DNA of 64,000 nucleotides from an uncultured Apibacter sp. (lineage in GTDB: Bacteria > Bacteroidota > Bacteroidia > Flavobacteriales > Weeksellaceae), in contig CALYQD010000008.1 in the NCBI GenBank assembly GCA_945280365.1, positions 54,319 through 118,318 of the forward strand. Direction: 5' to 3'. Positions 56,378 to 64,000 of the stretch are shown in pieces. Positions within the stretch are counted from its first letter, which is position 1, and every line of letters starts with the position of its first letter. The notes below the pieces were generated by a model, which had not been told where the DNA came from, ran no database searches, and was given only the letters and a program-made list of their open reading frames with translations. A program made the position numbers and the translations under genes.

Positions 56378-57265
56378 ATGGAAATTACAATCGATGAATT
56401 TCAAGTAAAAGAAGGAGATACTATTAATCTAAAAAATTATACCACTATAGCCCCTAAAAATTTTCAAAAAAATAAAGAAAATAAAAAGAAGGTGAGTAAT
56501 ATTGTTAAACAAATAGACAATTATCAAAATATTTTAAATGCTGAGAATAAGCAATCTTTATTAATTATTTTACAAGGAATTGATGCAGCAGGAAAAGATA
56601 GTTCCATAAGAGCTATTATGACAGGAGTAAATCCACAAGGAGTAAATGTGTTTTCATTTAAAACACCTTCTTCCATAGAATATGAACATGATTATTTGTG
56701 GAGGCACGCACTTAAAATGCCTGAACGAGGACAAATCGTTATTTTTAACCGTTCTCACTATGAAAACGTTTTAGTTTGCAAAGTACATCCCGAATTTATC
56801 TTAAATGAAAAATTACCATATATAAAAAGTATTAAGGATATAAATGATGAATTTTTCGAAAGAAGATATGAAGAGATTAAAAATTTTGAAAAACGTATGT
56901 ATAATAATGGAACTCGTATCATTAAATTTTTCCTTAATATAAGCAAAGAAGAGCAGAAGAAAAGATTTATTAAAAGAATTGAGAATAAAGAAAAAAATTG
57001 GAAATTTTCTTCTTCAGATCTAAAAGAACGTAAATTTTGGGATGATTATCAGAAAGCCTTTGCTCTAGCTTTTGAGAAAACTTCAACCAAAGAGTGTCCT
57101 TGGTTTATTATCCCCTTTGATTATAAATCATATGGACAATTAGTTATGGCTCATATTATCAATGAAACCTTGAAAAATATGAATCCTAAATTTCCAGATG
57201 TTAATAAGCAAGAAAAACATGCTTTAAATAGTGCCTACAAAGACTTATTGAATGAAAAAGATTAA
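56378..57265 (+). CDS. polyphosphate kinase 2 family protein
   Basis: A 295-residue P-loop kinase transferring phosphate between polyphosphate and nucleotides. Walker A GIDAAGKD at 67-74, the lid-associated SIRAIMTGVNPQGVNVFSFK, and the Walker B region IVIFNRSHYENVLV near 122-135, plus RFIKRIENKEKNWKFSSSDL and YHEKAF-like YQKAFALAFEKT. The N-terminal domain and spacing fit the class III/Cytophaga-type PPK2 enzymes that phosphorylate both AMP and ADP, but the class cannot be fixed by eye. Monocistronic. Confidence 0.92.
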   Translation: MEITIDEFQVKEGDTINLKNYTTIAPKNFQKNKENKKKVSNIVKQIDNYQNILNAENKQSLLIILQGIDAAGKDSSIRAIMTGVNPQGVNVFSFKTPSSIEYEHDYLWRHALKMPERGQIVIFNRSHYENVLVCKVHPEFILNEKLPYIKSIKDINDEFFERRYEEIKNFEKRMYNNGTRIIKFFLNISKEEQKKRFIKRIENKEKNWKFSSSDLKERKFWDDYQKAFALAFEKTSTKECPWFIIPFDYKSYGQLVMAHIINETLKNMNPKFPDVNKQEKHALNSAYKDLLNEKD

Positions 57266-57299
57266 ATTCATTAAATTATAATCTTATATATGGATTTTT

Positions 57300-57327
57300 A
57301 GCTTATCAAATTTTAATTTGATAAGCT
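57300..57327 (+). terminator. hairpin after the PPK2 gene
   Basis: AGCTTATCAAATT (57300-57312) and AATTTGATAAGCT (57315-57327), a perfect 13-bp inverted repeat with a minimal loop. No T run follows, so termination is uncertain. Confidence 0.5.
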
Positions 57328-57492
57328 TAAGTAGAAACAATTTTGTTTTTTCTTAATTAAAGAGTTTATAAGGGTATTAAATATATTCTTAAAATTTATA
57401 TAAATAAAGATATAACATATACTCAGAAATATGATTAAATTGAATGATTTACAATTCTCAAAAAAAGTAATTGCTTAAAAGAATATTGACAA

Positions 57493-59718
57493 TTATTTTT
57501 TTTTCTCAGCTCTTTTCACATTTGTGATTCCCTCAATATTATGTAATTCATGAATTATTTGCTCTAATTGTGTTGTATTTTTCACAAACAAAATTAAATT
57601 CCCATAGAATATTCCATCTTCTGAATTAATATTTATATTTTTTATGTCAACTTTAAATTTATTAGATATCAAAGTGGTAATATTATTAAAAATACCTGTT
57701 CTATCTATTCCTTGCAAAGCAACTTCAATAAGAAAATCTCTACTTGCGCTATTCACCCATTTTGCAGGAATTACTCTATAATCATAATTAGCTCTCATAT
57801 CAATTGCATTAGGACAATCTTCTTTATGAACCTTGATTCCACTATTAATAGTTACAAAACCAAAAATATTATCCCCCGGAATAGGATTACAACAGGGGGC
57901 TAATTGGTAATCTAGCTTTTTTTCATCATCCCCAAAAACAATCATATCATAATTTTCTTCTTCATCGGATTCCAAAAAGTTTTTTTCGGCTATTAAAGAA
58001 GTCTTTTTTCTCAATTTGGATAATAAATTATTCAAAACCCCTTTACTGTCTCTATATTTTTTTAGGGCTTTACTATCAATTTCTCCAGTTGCTACCTGAT
58101 AAAATACATCATGACTTGTCTTAGCTCCAAAAAACTTTTGAATTGAATTAAGCTCCGATTCAGAAAAATTAATTTTAAGATGTCTCAACTTACGGATTAA
58201 TAACTCCTTTCCTTCATCAGTATATTTTCTTTTCTCTGAATTTAAAGCTGCTTTAATTCTGGCTTTCGCTTTTGAGGTAGCTACAAAATCCAGCCAATCG
58301 GCTTTAGGTTTCTGAACATTTGATGTTATTATTTCTACTTGGTCTCCATTTGATAGCTTATAGCTTAGAGGAACCAACTTATTATTTACTTTAGCCCCTA
58401 AACAATGATCACCTATTCCAGAGTGAACAGAATAGGCAAAATCTAAGGCAGTGGCACCGACTGATAAAACTTTTAAATCCCCTTTTGGCGTAAATACAAA
58501 AATATCTTTAGTATATAAATTTAATTTAAAATCATCCAGCAACTCTTTGGTAGAAGCTGTTCCTAAACTTTCCAACATCTCTCTTACTTGAGAAATCCAA
58601 TTTTCGATCTGATTATCTTCTCTACCTTTATAACCTTCTTTGTATTTATAATGAGCAGCAATTCCTTTTTCAGCCAGTTCGTCCATTCTCTCGGAACGTA
58701 TTTGGACTTCTACCCATTTAGACTCCGGACCAATAACTGTTACATGTAAACTTTCATACCCTGTTGATCTAGGTGTAGTAATCCAATCACGCATTCTACT
58801 TGGGTTGGGCATAAATTTATCTGTAACGATTGAATAAATCTTCCAAGCTAAAAATTTTTCATTTTTGTAATCAGATCTATATATGATCCTTATAGCAAAT
58901 AAGTCGAATACTTCCTCAAAGGATACATCTTGTTTTTTCATTTTTTTATAAATTGAAAAAACTGACTTATGTCTTCCTTTAATCGAAAAGTTTAAACCTT
59001 CCGCTTTTAGGCTATCTTCCATAATTCTTGAAAACTCTTCAATATATCTTTGTCGATCTTTTTCTGTTTCTTCTAATTTTTTAACAATTAGTAAATAAGA
59101 ATCTGGATCAGTATATTTTAAGCTTAAATCTTCAAGTTCCGACTTAATAGTATATAACCCCATTCTATGAGCAAGAGGAGCATATAGATAAGTGGTTTCG
59201 GCAGCAATTTTCTTCTGCTTGGAACTTTTCATACTATCTAAAGTTCTCATATTATGAAGTCTGTCTGCTATTTTAATTAAAATAACCCGTACATCTTCAG
59301 ATAATGTCAATAATAACTTTCGATAGTTCTCCGATTGTAAAGAAAGGTTTTGATGATCTATATTGGAAATTTTAGTAAGACCATCTATAATTTTGGCTAC
59401 TTTAGGGTTAAATAATTTGCTGATATCTTCAATAGTATATTGGGTATCTTCGACTACATCATGCAATAGCGCACACGCTATACTTGTTGCTCCTAACCCT
59501 ATTTCATCCGCAACTATTTTTGCTACTGCTAACGGATGATAGATATAAGGCTCACCTGTTTTTCTCCTTTGATCTTTATGAGCTTCTTTTGCAACATCAA
59601 ATGCTTTTCTTATCAAAGATTTATCATCATTGGTTAAGTCTCTGTACGTGTTGCGAAGCATATCTTTATAGCGCTTGACTATTTCTTCTTCTTCTTTTTT
59701 AAAACCAATTTCATCCAT
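57493..59718 (-). CDS. bifunctional (p)ppGpp synthetase/hydrolase (Rel/SpoT)
   Basis: The stringent-response enzyme of 741 residues. N-terminal HD hydrolase (HPLAVAKIVADEIGLG near 62, the metal-binding HDVVEDT near 86), synthetase domain (RHKSVFSIYKKMKKQDVSFEEV near 255, RMRDWITTPRSTGYESLHV near 318), then TGS (FVFTPKGDLKVLSVGATALDFAYSVH near 404), helical and CC/zinc-finger (CCNPIPGD), and C-terminal ACT domain (about 665-741). The HD and synthetase motifs both appear intact, so it should make and degrade (p)ppGpp. Monocistronic, with its own -7 element. Confidence 0.96.
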   Translation of the reverse strand: MDEIGFKKEEEEIVKRYKDMLRNTYRDLTNDDKSLIRKAFDVAKEAHKDQRRKTGEPYIYHPLAVAKIVADEIGLGATSIACALLHDVVEDTQYTIEDISKLFNPKVAKIIDGLTKISNIDHQNLSLQSENYRKLLLTLSEDVRVILIKIADRLHNMRTLDSMKSSKQKKIAAETTYLYAPLAHRMGLYTIKSELEDLSLKYTDPDSYLLIVKKLEETEKDRQRYIEEFSRIMEDSLKAEGLNFSIKGRHKSVFSIYKKMKKQDVSFEEVFDLFAIRIIYRSDYKNEKFLAWKIYSIVTDKFMPNPSRMRDWITTPRSTGYESLHVTVIGPESKWVEVQIRSERMDELAEKGIAAHYKYKEGYKGREDNQIENWISQVREMLESLGTASTKELLDDFKLNLYTKDIFVFTPKGDLKVLSVGATALDFAYSVHSGIGDHCLGAKVNNKLVPLSYKLSNGDQVEIITSNVQKPKADWLDFVATSKAKARIKAALNSEKRKYTDEGKELLIRKLRHLKINFSESELNSIQKFFGAKTSHDVFYQVATGEIDSKALKKYRDSKGVLNNLLSKLRKKTSLIAEKNFLESDEEENYDMIVFGDDEKKLDYQLAPCCNPIPGDNIFGFVTINSGIKVHKEDCPNAIDMRANYDYRVIPAKWVNSASRDFLIEVALQGIDRTGIFNNITTLISNKFKVDIKNININSEDGIFYGNLILFVKNTTQLEQIIHELHNIEGITNVKRAEKKK

Positions 59719-59798
59719 GTCCTTAATAAACAGATTATTGAATTGTAAACATAATTTTAATCGCAGATTATGTATTTATAAACTTAATTAATATCAAT

Positions 59799-59806
59799 AC
59801 AAAGCT
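59799..59806 (-). promoter_or_regulatory. -7 promoter element of the rel gene
   Basis: Plus-strand CAAAGCTA gives TAGCTTTG on the minus strand, 80 bases before the start codon. Confidence 0.5.
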
Positions 59807-59897
59807 AATTAATTTTTCTATTAAATATGCTTTTTGATATTTTTATATTATTATATTATTTATAAATTTATATTTCGAACACTAATGAAAAAAATAT

Positions 59898-62048
59898 ATG
59901 AAAAAATCTACGTTCAAATCTATCTTATTCTTTTGTTTATTAACCATTTCCTTACAAATAAATGCTCAAACAGGAGGTGGTATGTGGTTACCTAATCAAC
60001 TTAATGAAAAAGAAATGAAGGAAATGGGAATGAAAATTTCCGCAAAACAACTATTTAATACATCAAATCCAAGCATAAAAGATGCAATAGCACATTTCGG
60101 AGGAGGTTGTACTTCTGAAGTTATTTCACCTAAGGGGCTTTTACTTACTAATCATCATTGTGGCTATTATTATATTCAATCCCACTCTACGGTAAACAAT
60201 GACTTGTTAACTAACGGATTTTGGGCCTCTAATTTTGAAGAAGAAAAACCAAATGAAGGATTAAAGGCTACTTTTATTGTTGATATTAAAGAAGTGACTT
60301 CACAGATTTTAAAAGGTTTAGATGATAATTTCTCAGAAGAACAAAGAAATCAATTAATTCAAGATAATATTAATAAAACGCTTTCTGCTTTGACAAAAGA
60401 AATATATCAAGAAATAGATATACTGCCTTTTTATAATGGAAACCAATATTATGCCTTTGTAACAGAAACTTATGAAGATATACGTTTAGTAGGCACTCCT
60501 CCTTCCTCTATTGGAAAATATGGATCAGATACTGATAATTGGATGTGGCCTAGACATACCGGAGATTTTTCAATCTTTAGAATTTATGCTGATAAAAATA
60601 ATCATCCGGCTAAATATTCAAAAGATAATGTTCCCTACAAACCTAAATATTACTTACCCATTTCAATTAAAGAAAAAAAGGAAAATGATTTTTCATTTGT
60701 ATATGGTTTTCCCGGAAAAACTCAGGAATATTTACCATCATCCGCCATTGAACAGATAATTGAGGTAATAAATCCTTCTAGGATTTCTTTACGAAATGAA
60801 ACATTGAAGATTTTAGATCAAAATATGCGTGAAAACAAAGAAATAAAGATTAAATACGCTTCTAAATATGCTTCTATTGCAAATGGATGGAAGAAATGGA
60901 TCGGTGAAAATCAAGGATTAATAAATACCCATGCCATTCAAAAAAAGAAAGACTATGAAACTAAATTATTAAAACAGACAAATGTATCTGATGATGAAAA
61001 AAATAAAAACCTAGCTATATTAACTTCAATGGATGAGATATACAAAACTAGTAATTCATTTATAAAAGCATCTACTTATTTCAATGAGGTGTTTTATTAT
61101 AATTCAGAAACTTTTCGTATAGCTTCATTACTATCAAATCTTTTGAATAGTGACAATCGAAATTTTGAAAAAAATAAAGATAAAATAATCAAAAATTTAA
61201 ACAAAATCTATAAAAATTATGATTCTGAATTAGACAAAAAAGTATCTGCAAAAATGTTATCGATGTACAGTATGAACATTGAACCAAGATTTCAAATTGC
61301 AGGTCATGAGGATTACGAAAAGATTTCTTCTTGTGAAGTTTTATTAAATAATTTATGGAATAATTCCTATATAACCGGCTCGAAAGGAGATTTACGATCA
61401 ATTCTTTCTACTAATACTCAACAAATTATAAAAAACAAATTAAAAGAAGACGCTTTGATTAGTTTTATCAGACCTTATATTGAAATGTATAAAAATAAAA
61501 TTTCACCTTATCTTAATGAATATGAAAAGAAACTTGACAGTCTCCAAAGAAACTACATGAAAGCACAACTTAAAGCTTTTCCTAATAAAAAATTCTTTCC
61601 TGATGCTAACTCAACATTAAGAGTAACCTATGGTAAAATTGACGGATATTCACCAAAAGACGGTATATATTATAAACCATTTACAACATTAAGTGGAGTC
61701 ATTGAAAAATATGTTCCTAATGACTATGAATTTGATCTTCCTAATAAACTAATGACTTTATATAATGAGAAAAATTATGGTCCCTATTCACAAAAAGAGG
61801 ACATGATTGTAAATTATATTGCTACAAATCATACGACAGGAGGAAATTCAGGAAGTCCGGCTTTAGATTCACAGGGAAATTTAGTAGGTCTCAATTTTGA
61901 TAGAGTTTGGGAAGGTACTATGAGTGATATAAATTACAATTCAAGTATTTGCAGAAACATAATGGTTGATATTAGATATATATTATTTATAATTGACAAA
62001 TTTGCTGGAGCCAATCGTTTAATAAATGAAATGAAAATAATTAAATAA
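59898..62048 (+). CDS. S46 family dipeptidyl-peptidase, DPP11 type (Asp/Glu-specific)
   Basis: A periplasmic serine exopeptidase of 716 residues, signal peptide ending INAQ. It shows the S46 features GGGMWLPNQL at the mature N-terminus, the catalytic His in TNHHCGY (86/87), Asp in PRHTGDFSIFRIYAD (D223) and Ser in GGNSGSPAL (S651). The residue 18 positions after the Ser is Arg (R669, in LNFDRVW). That position is Arg673 in Porphyromonas DPP11 (against Gly673 in DPP7) and sets specificity for acidic P1 residues. So it should release dipeptides ending in Asp or Glu from peptides. Monocistronic, ending at a shared terminator. Confidence 0.95.
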   Translation: MKKSTFKSILFFCLLTISLQINAQTGGGMWLPNQLNEKEMKEMGMKISAKQLFNTSNPSIKDAIAHFGGGCTSEVISPKGLLLTNHHCGYYYIQSHSTVNNDLLTNGFWASNFEEEKPNEGLKATFIVDIKEVTSQILKGLDDNFSEEQRNQLIQDNINKTLSALTKEIYQEIDILPFYNGNQYYAFVTETYEDIRLVGTPPSSIGKYGSDTDNWMWPRHTGDFSIFRIYADKNNHPAKYSKDNVPYKPKYYLPISIKEKKENDFSFVYGFPGKTQEYLPSSAIEQIIEVINPSRISLRNETLKILDQNMRENKEIKIKYASKYASIANGWKKWIGENQGLINTHAIQKKKDYETKLLKQTNVSDDEKNKNLAILTSMDEIYKTSNSFIKASTYFNEVFYYNSETFRIASLLSNLLNSDNRNFEKNKDKIIKNLNKIYKNYDSELDKKVSAKMLSMYSMNIEPRFQIAGHEDYEKISSCEVLLNNLWNNSYITGSKGDLRSILSTNTQQIIKNKLKEDALISFIRPYIEMYKNKISPYLNEYEKKLDSLQRNYMKAQLKAFPNKKFFPDANSTLRVTYGKIDGYSPKDGIYYKPFTTLSGVIEKYVPNDYEFDLPNKLMTLYNEKNYGPYSQKEDMIVNYIATNHTTGGNSGSPALDSQGNLVGLNFDRVWEGTMSDINYNSSICRNIMVDIRYILFIIDKFAGANRLINEMKIIK

Positions 62049-62049
62049 A

Positions 62050-62086
62050 TTAAAAAAGGTTTTCAATAATTGAAAACCTTTTTTAA
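62050..62086. terminator. bidirectional terminator between DPP11 and DASS transporter genes
   Basis: Perfect 17-bp arms TTAAAAAAGGTTTTCAA (62050-62066) and TTGAAAACCTTTTTTAA (62070-62086) with a 3-base loop, placed between two convergent genes. Confidence 0.9.
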
Positions 62087-62098
62087 TAGAAATATGAT

Positions 62099-63502
62099 TT
62101 AAAACAATCCAATAACTTTCCACCAAGCTGTTCCGACAATTAACCAAATAGAGAGAATAACAAGACTCATAAAAAATCCTATTTTCCACCACTTTGCTAA
62201 AGGAACAAATCCGCAACCAAATAAAATAGGAGCCGGTCCACTGGAATAATGAGTAATGGACATATTAAGATTACTGAAAAAAGCAAATAATAGTATAGCT
62301 AACATCGGTGGAGCCCCTGCAGCTATAGAAATTGATACAAATATTACGTACATTGCACTAATATGAGCTATAGCACTTGCCATTAGATAATGAACATAAT
62401 AATATACTAATAAAAGTATGAATAACATAGGCAACCAAGATAAATCTTTAACAGATTGGGCAACATATTTACCAAACCAAGGAATAAAACCTAAGGTATT
62501 TAATTGAGATGCTAAAGTCATTAAAATGGCAAACCAAATTATTGTATGCCATGCTTCTTTTTCACTAATCACATCATTCCATTCAAGTGCACGTGTTAAT
62601 AATAAAATACATAGTCCTACAAAAGCGGTAAATGTTGCATCTATTTCAAGTAATGAACCTAAAACCCAAAAAGTCACTAAATAAGCAAACACTCCTAATA
62701 CAATCCACTCCTTTCTAGTCATACTTCCCATTTCTTTTAATTTTTCCTTTGCTAATGCTTTCATTTCAGGAGTATGTTTTAATTCCGGAGGAAAAAATTT
62801 ATACAAAATATAAGGAATTACAAGTAATGACAATAAACCTGGAACAATGGCAGCCAGAGCCCAATCAGTCCATGAAATTTTATATCCCATATTTTCAGCA
62901 AATTTTGCAATCATTGGATTACCTGCCATTGATGTCAAAAACATAGCGCAAGTAATAGCATTACATTGGAAAATACATTGTACTAAAAATGCTCCAATTT
63001 TATTTTGAGTTCCCTTTTCAGGAGTTGAATCATAGGCATCTGAAATAGAAAGAAACAAAGGGGTAATGATTCCTCCACATCGAGCAGATGTTGAAGGCAT
63101 GGCAGGAGCAAAAATTAAATCAGTCATTACAAGCCCATAGGATAAACCTAAAGAATTGTTTCCTAATTTACTTATAAAGAGATAACCAACTCTTCTTCCA
63201 AAACCTGTTTTTATAAATCCCCTAGAAATGAAAAAAGCACAAGCAATCATCCAAATTGTTTTATCGCCAAAACCTGTTAGAGCACTTTTAATAGGTATTA
63301 AGTCTAATGCAACAACAGTTGTCATACTAAATATAGCCATTGCTCCTAATGGAAATGGAGATAAAATTAACCCTAATACAGTTGAAATAAATACTGATGC
63401 CAAATGCCATGCTTTTGGATCAACACCTATAGGAACAGGTATAAACCAAAGTATAACACCAACTAAAATAACCAATAAAAACTTTAATATATTTCTATTC
63501 AT
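62099..63502 (-). CDS. DASS family anion (dicarboxylate/citrate-type) transporter
   Basis: A 467-residue inner-membrane protein with about 12-14 hydrophobic segments. The N-terminal IPVPIGVDPKAWHLASVFI, FGDKTIWMIACAFFISRGF, the substrate-binding loop PAMPSTSARCGGIITPLFL (about 132-150) with its SNT-like STSARCGG motif, and the C-terminal ANLNMSITHYSSGPAPILFG-type loop (SNLNMSITHYSSGPAPILF) match the DiT1/CitT branch of the DASS/SLC13 family, which exchange or symport 2-oxoglutarate, malate, citrate, tartrate or succinate. Substrate not resolvable. It follows, on the opposite strand, an Asp/Glu-dipeptide-releasing peptidase. Monocistronic. Confidence 0.9.
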   Translation of the reverse strand: MNRNILKFLLVILVGVILWFIPVPIGVDPKAWHLASVFISTVLGLILSPFPLGAMAIFSMTTVVALDLIPIKSALTGFGDKTIWMIACAFFISRGFIKTGFGRRVGYLFISKLGNNSLGLSYGLVMTDLIFAPAMPSTSARCGGIITPLFLSISDAYDSTPEKGTQNKIGAFLVQCIFQCNAITCAMFLTSMAGNPMIAKFAENMGYKISWTDWALAAIVPGLLSLLVIPYILYKFFPPELKHTPEMKALAKEKLKEMGSMTRKEWIVLGVFAYLVTFWVLGSLLEIDATFTAFVGLCILLLTRALEWNDVISEKEAWHTIIWFAILMTLASQLNTLGFIPWFGKYVAQSVKDLSWLPMLFILLLVYYYVHYLMASAIAHISAMYVIFVSISIAAGAPPMLAILLFAFFSNLNMSITHYSSGPAPILFGCGFVPLAKWWKIGFFMSLVILSIWLIVGTAWWKVIGLF

Positions 63503-64000
63503 AATTTATTTTTTAATTTGTTTCACTTTTCTTTTATAAATAAATTCTATCTTAAAAAGACGATATAATCCAACTCTTGAAAGAAATATATAATAAGTAA
63601 AAAATATATCATAACGTTTAAACTCATTTTTTCTTTTTCAAGTTATTATTTATTTTATTTATTTACAATATGAAATAATTCATAAAATTTATTTAGTATT
63701 ATCAATAATTAATGAATATAAAGTATAACATTTTATTAAATTTATCAATTAAAATTATAAAAGTCTTATAAATAATTATTTATAAATAAAAATTAAAATC
63801 GGAGTTATTTTAAGAAATGAATGAAGTTTATTATTAATAAATAAAGAAATATAATTAGAAGACAAATAAACAAGGTTATCCCCAATAGGCTTAAGATTTT
63901 AATATATGTTAAATAAATAGGAGTAAGAGGGGGGATTATGATGGAATGATTTTGGGTAGATTTTGTATTTTTTATTCATAAAAAAAGCCTTGTATATAAT
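63503..64000. other. gene-free AT-rich right end
   Basis: About 500 bases with no gene. The DASS promoter must lie here but no TAnnTTTG box in the right orientation was found close to the start. A short G-rich patch (around 63921-63960) stands out from the AT background. The final bases (AAAAAAAGCCTTGTATA...) look like the first arm of a terminator hairpin cut by the window edge. Confidence 0.45.

Noticed and set aside
63876..63884. DnaA-box-like TTATCCCCA
   Set aside because: Single imperfect box, no cluster, no dnaA/dnaN neighbours; not evidence for an origin.

Overview
The window is a very AT-rich (about 30 % GC) chromosomal segment of a member of the Bacteroidota, class Flavobacteriia. 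Evidence for the lineage is the set of type IX secretion/gliding genes (gldJ, porU, porV, gldI, porQ), an Asp/Glu-specific S46 dipeptidyl-peptidase, the flavobacterial histone H1-like mini-gene, the family-specific DUF5686 and DUF4919 proteins, the separated atpDC pair, and repeated promoter -7 elements of the form TAnnTTTG with almost no Shine-Dalgarno sequences. The low GC would fit a host-associated Weeksellaceae-type genome (Apibacter-like), but that narrower placement is inference only.

Layout. 1-8.6 kb: the 3' part of a BaiN/HI0933-type flavoprotein, a DUF4919 protein, upp, a relatively GC-rich rpiB-like isomerase, uvrA, a TRIC-family channel, and an NAD(P)-binding oxidoreductase under an Rrf2 regulator with a clear operator-like dyad. 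8.8-16.2 kb: yjdM/phnA, the proBA operon, a purine permease, RNase Z and a DctA-like C4-dicarboxylate symporter. 16.6-18.2 kb: a 58-codon histone H1-like gene, then a decayed membrane-protein gene and a gene-free stretch. 18.2-31.4 kb: cysteine desulfurase, an M1-like pseudopeptidase fused to a beta-barrel, an Smr protein, then the T9SS/gliding core gldJ | porU-porV and nrnA-gldI. 31.4-40 kb: ribF, atpDC, trmB, an MFS exporter, an outer-membrane barrel, guaB and a lipoprotein MsrA. 40-57.3 kb: a Fur regulator with an OstA-like LPS-transport protein, tag, hflX, a SPOR protein, a DUF5686 protein, an ABC-2 exporter, a DapF-like protein lacking both catalytic cysteines, arginine decarboxylase, porQ-cmk, phoH, a SAM hydrolase and PPK2. 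57.5-64 kb: a Rel/SpoT enzyme, DPP11 and a DASS dicarboxylate transporter, ending in a gene-free AT-rich stretch.

How the genes fit together. Five T9SS/gliding genes lie at three places. PorU, PorV and PorQ are parts of the outer-membrane machinery that cleaves and attaches T9SS cargo, while GldJ and GldI are lipoproteins of the secretion/motility apparatus. DPP11 releases Asp/Glu dipeptides in the periplasm, and two separate dicarboxylate carriers (DctA-like and DASS) suggest reliance on acidic amino acids and C4-dicarboxylates. Most of the rest is housekeeping.

No insertion sequence, prophage, CRISPR array, tRNA or rRNA gene was seen. The least ordinary items are the Ser/Ser DapF variant, the dead M1 peptidase-barrel fusion, the Rrf2 dyad, the three-fold T10C repeat and the decayed gene at 17 kb.
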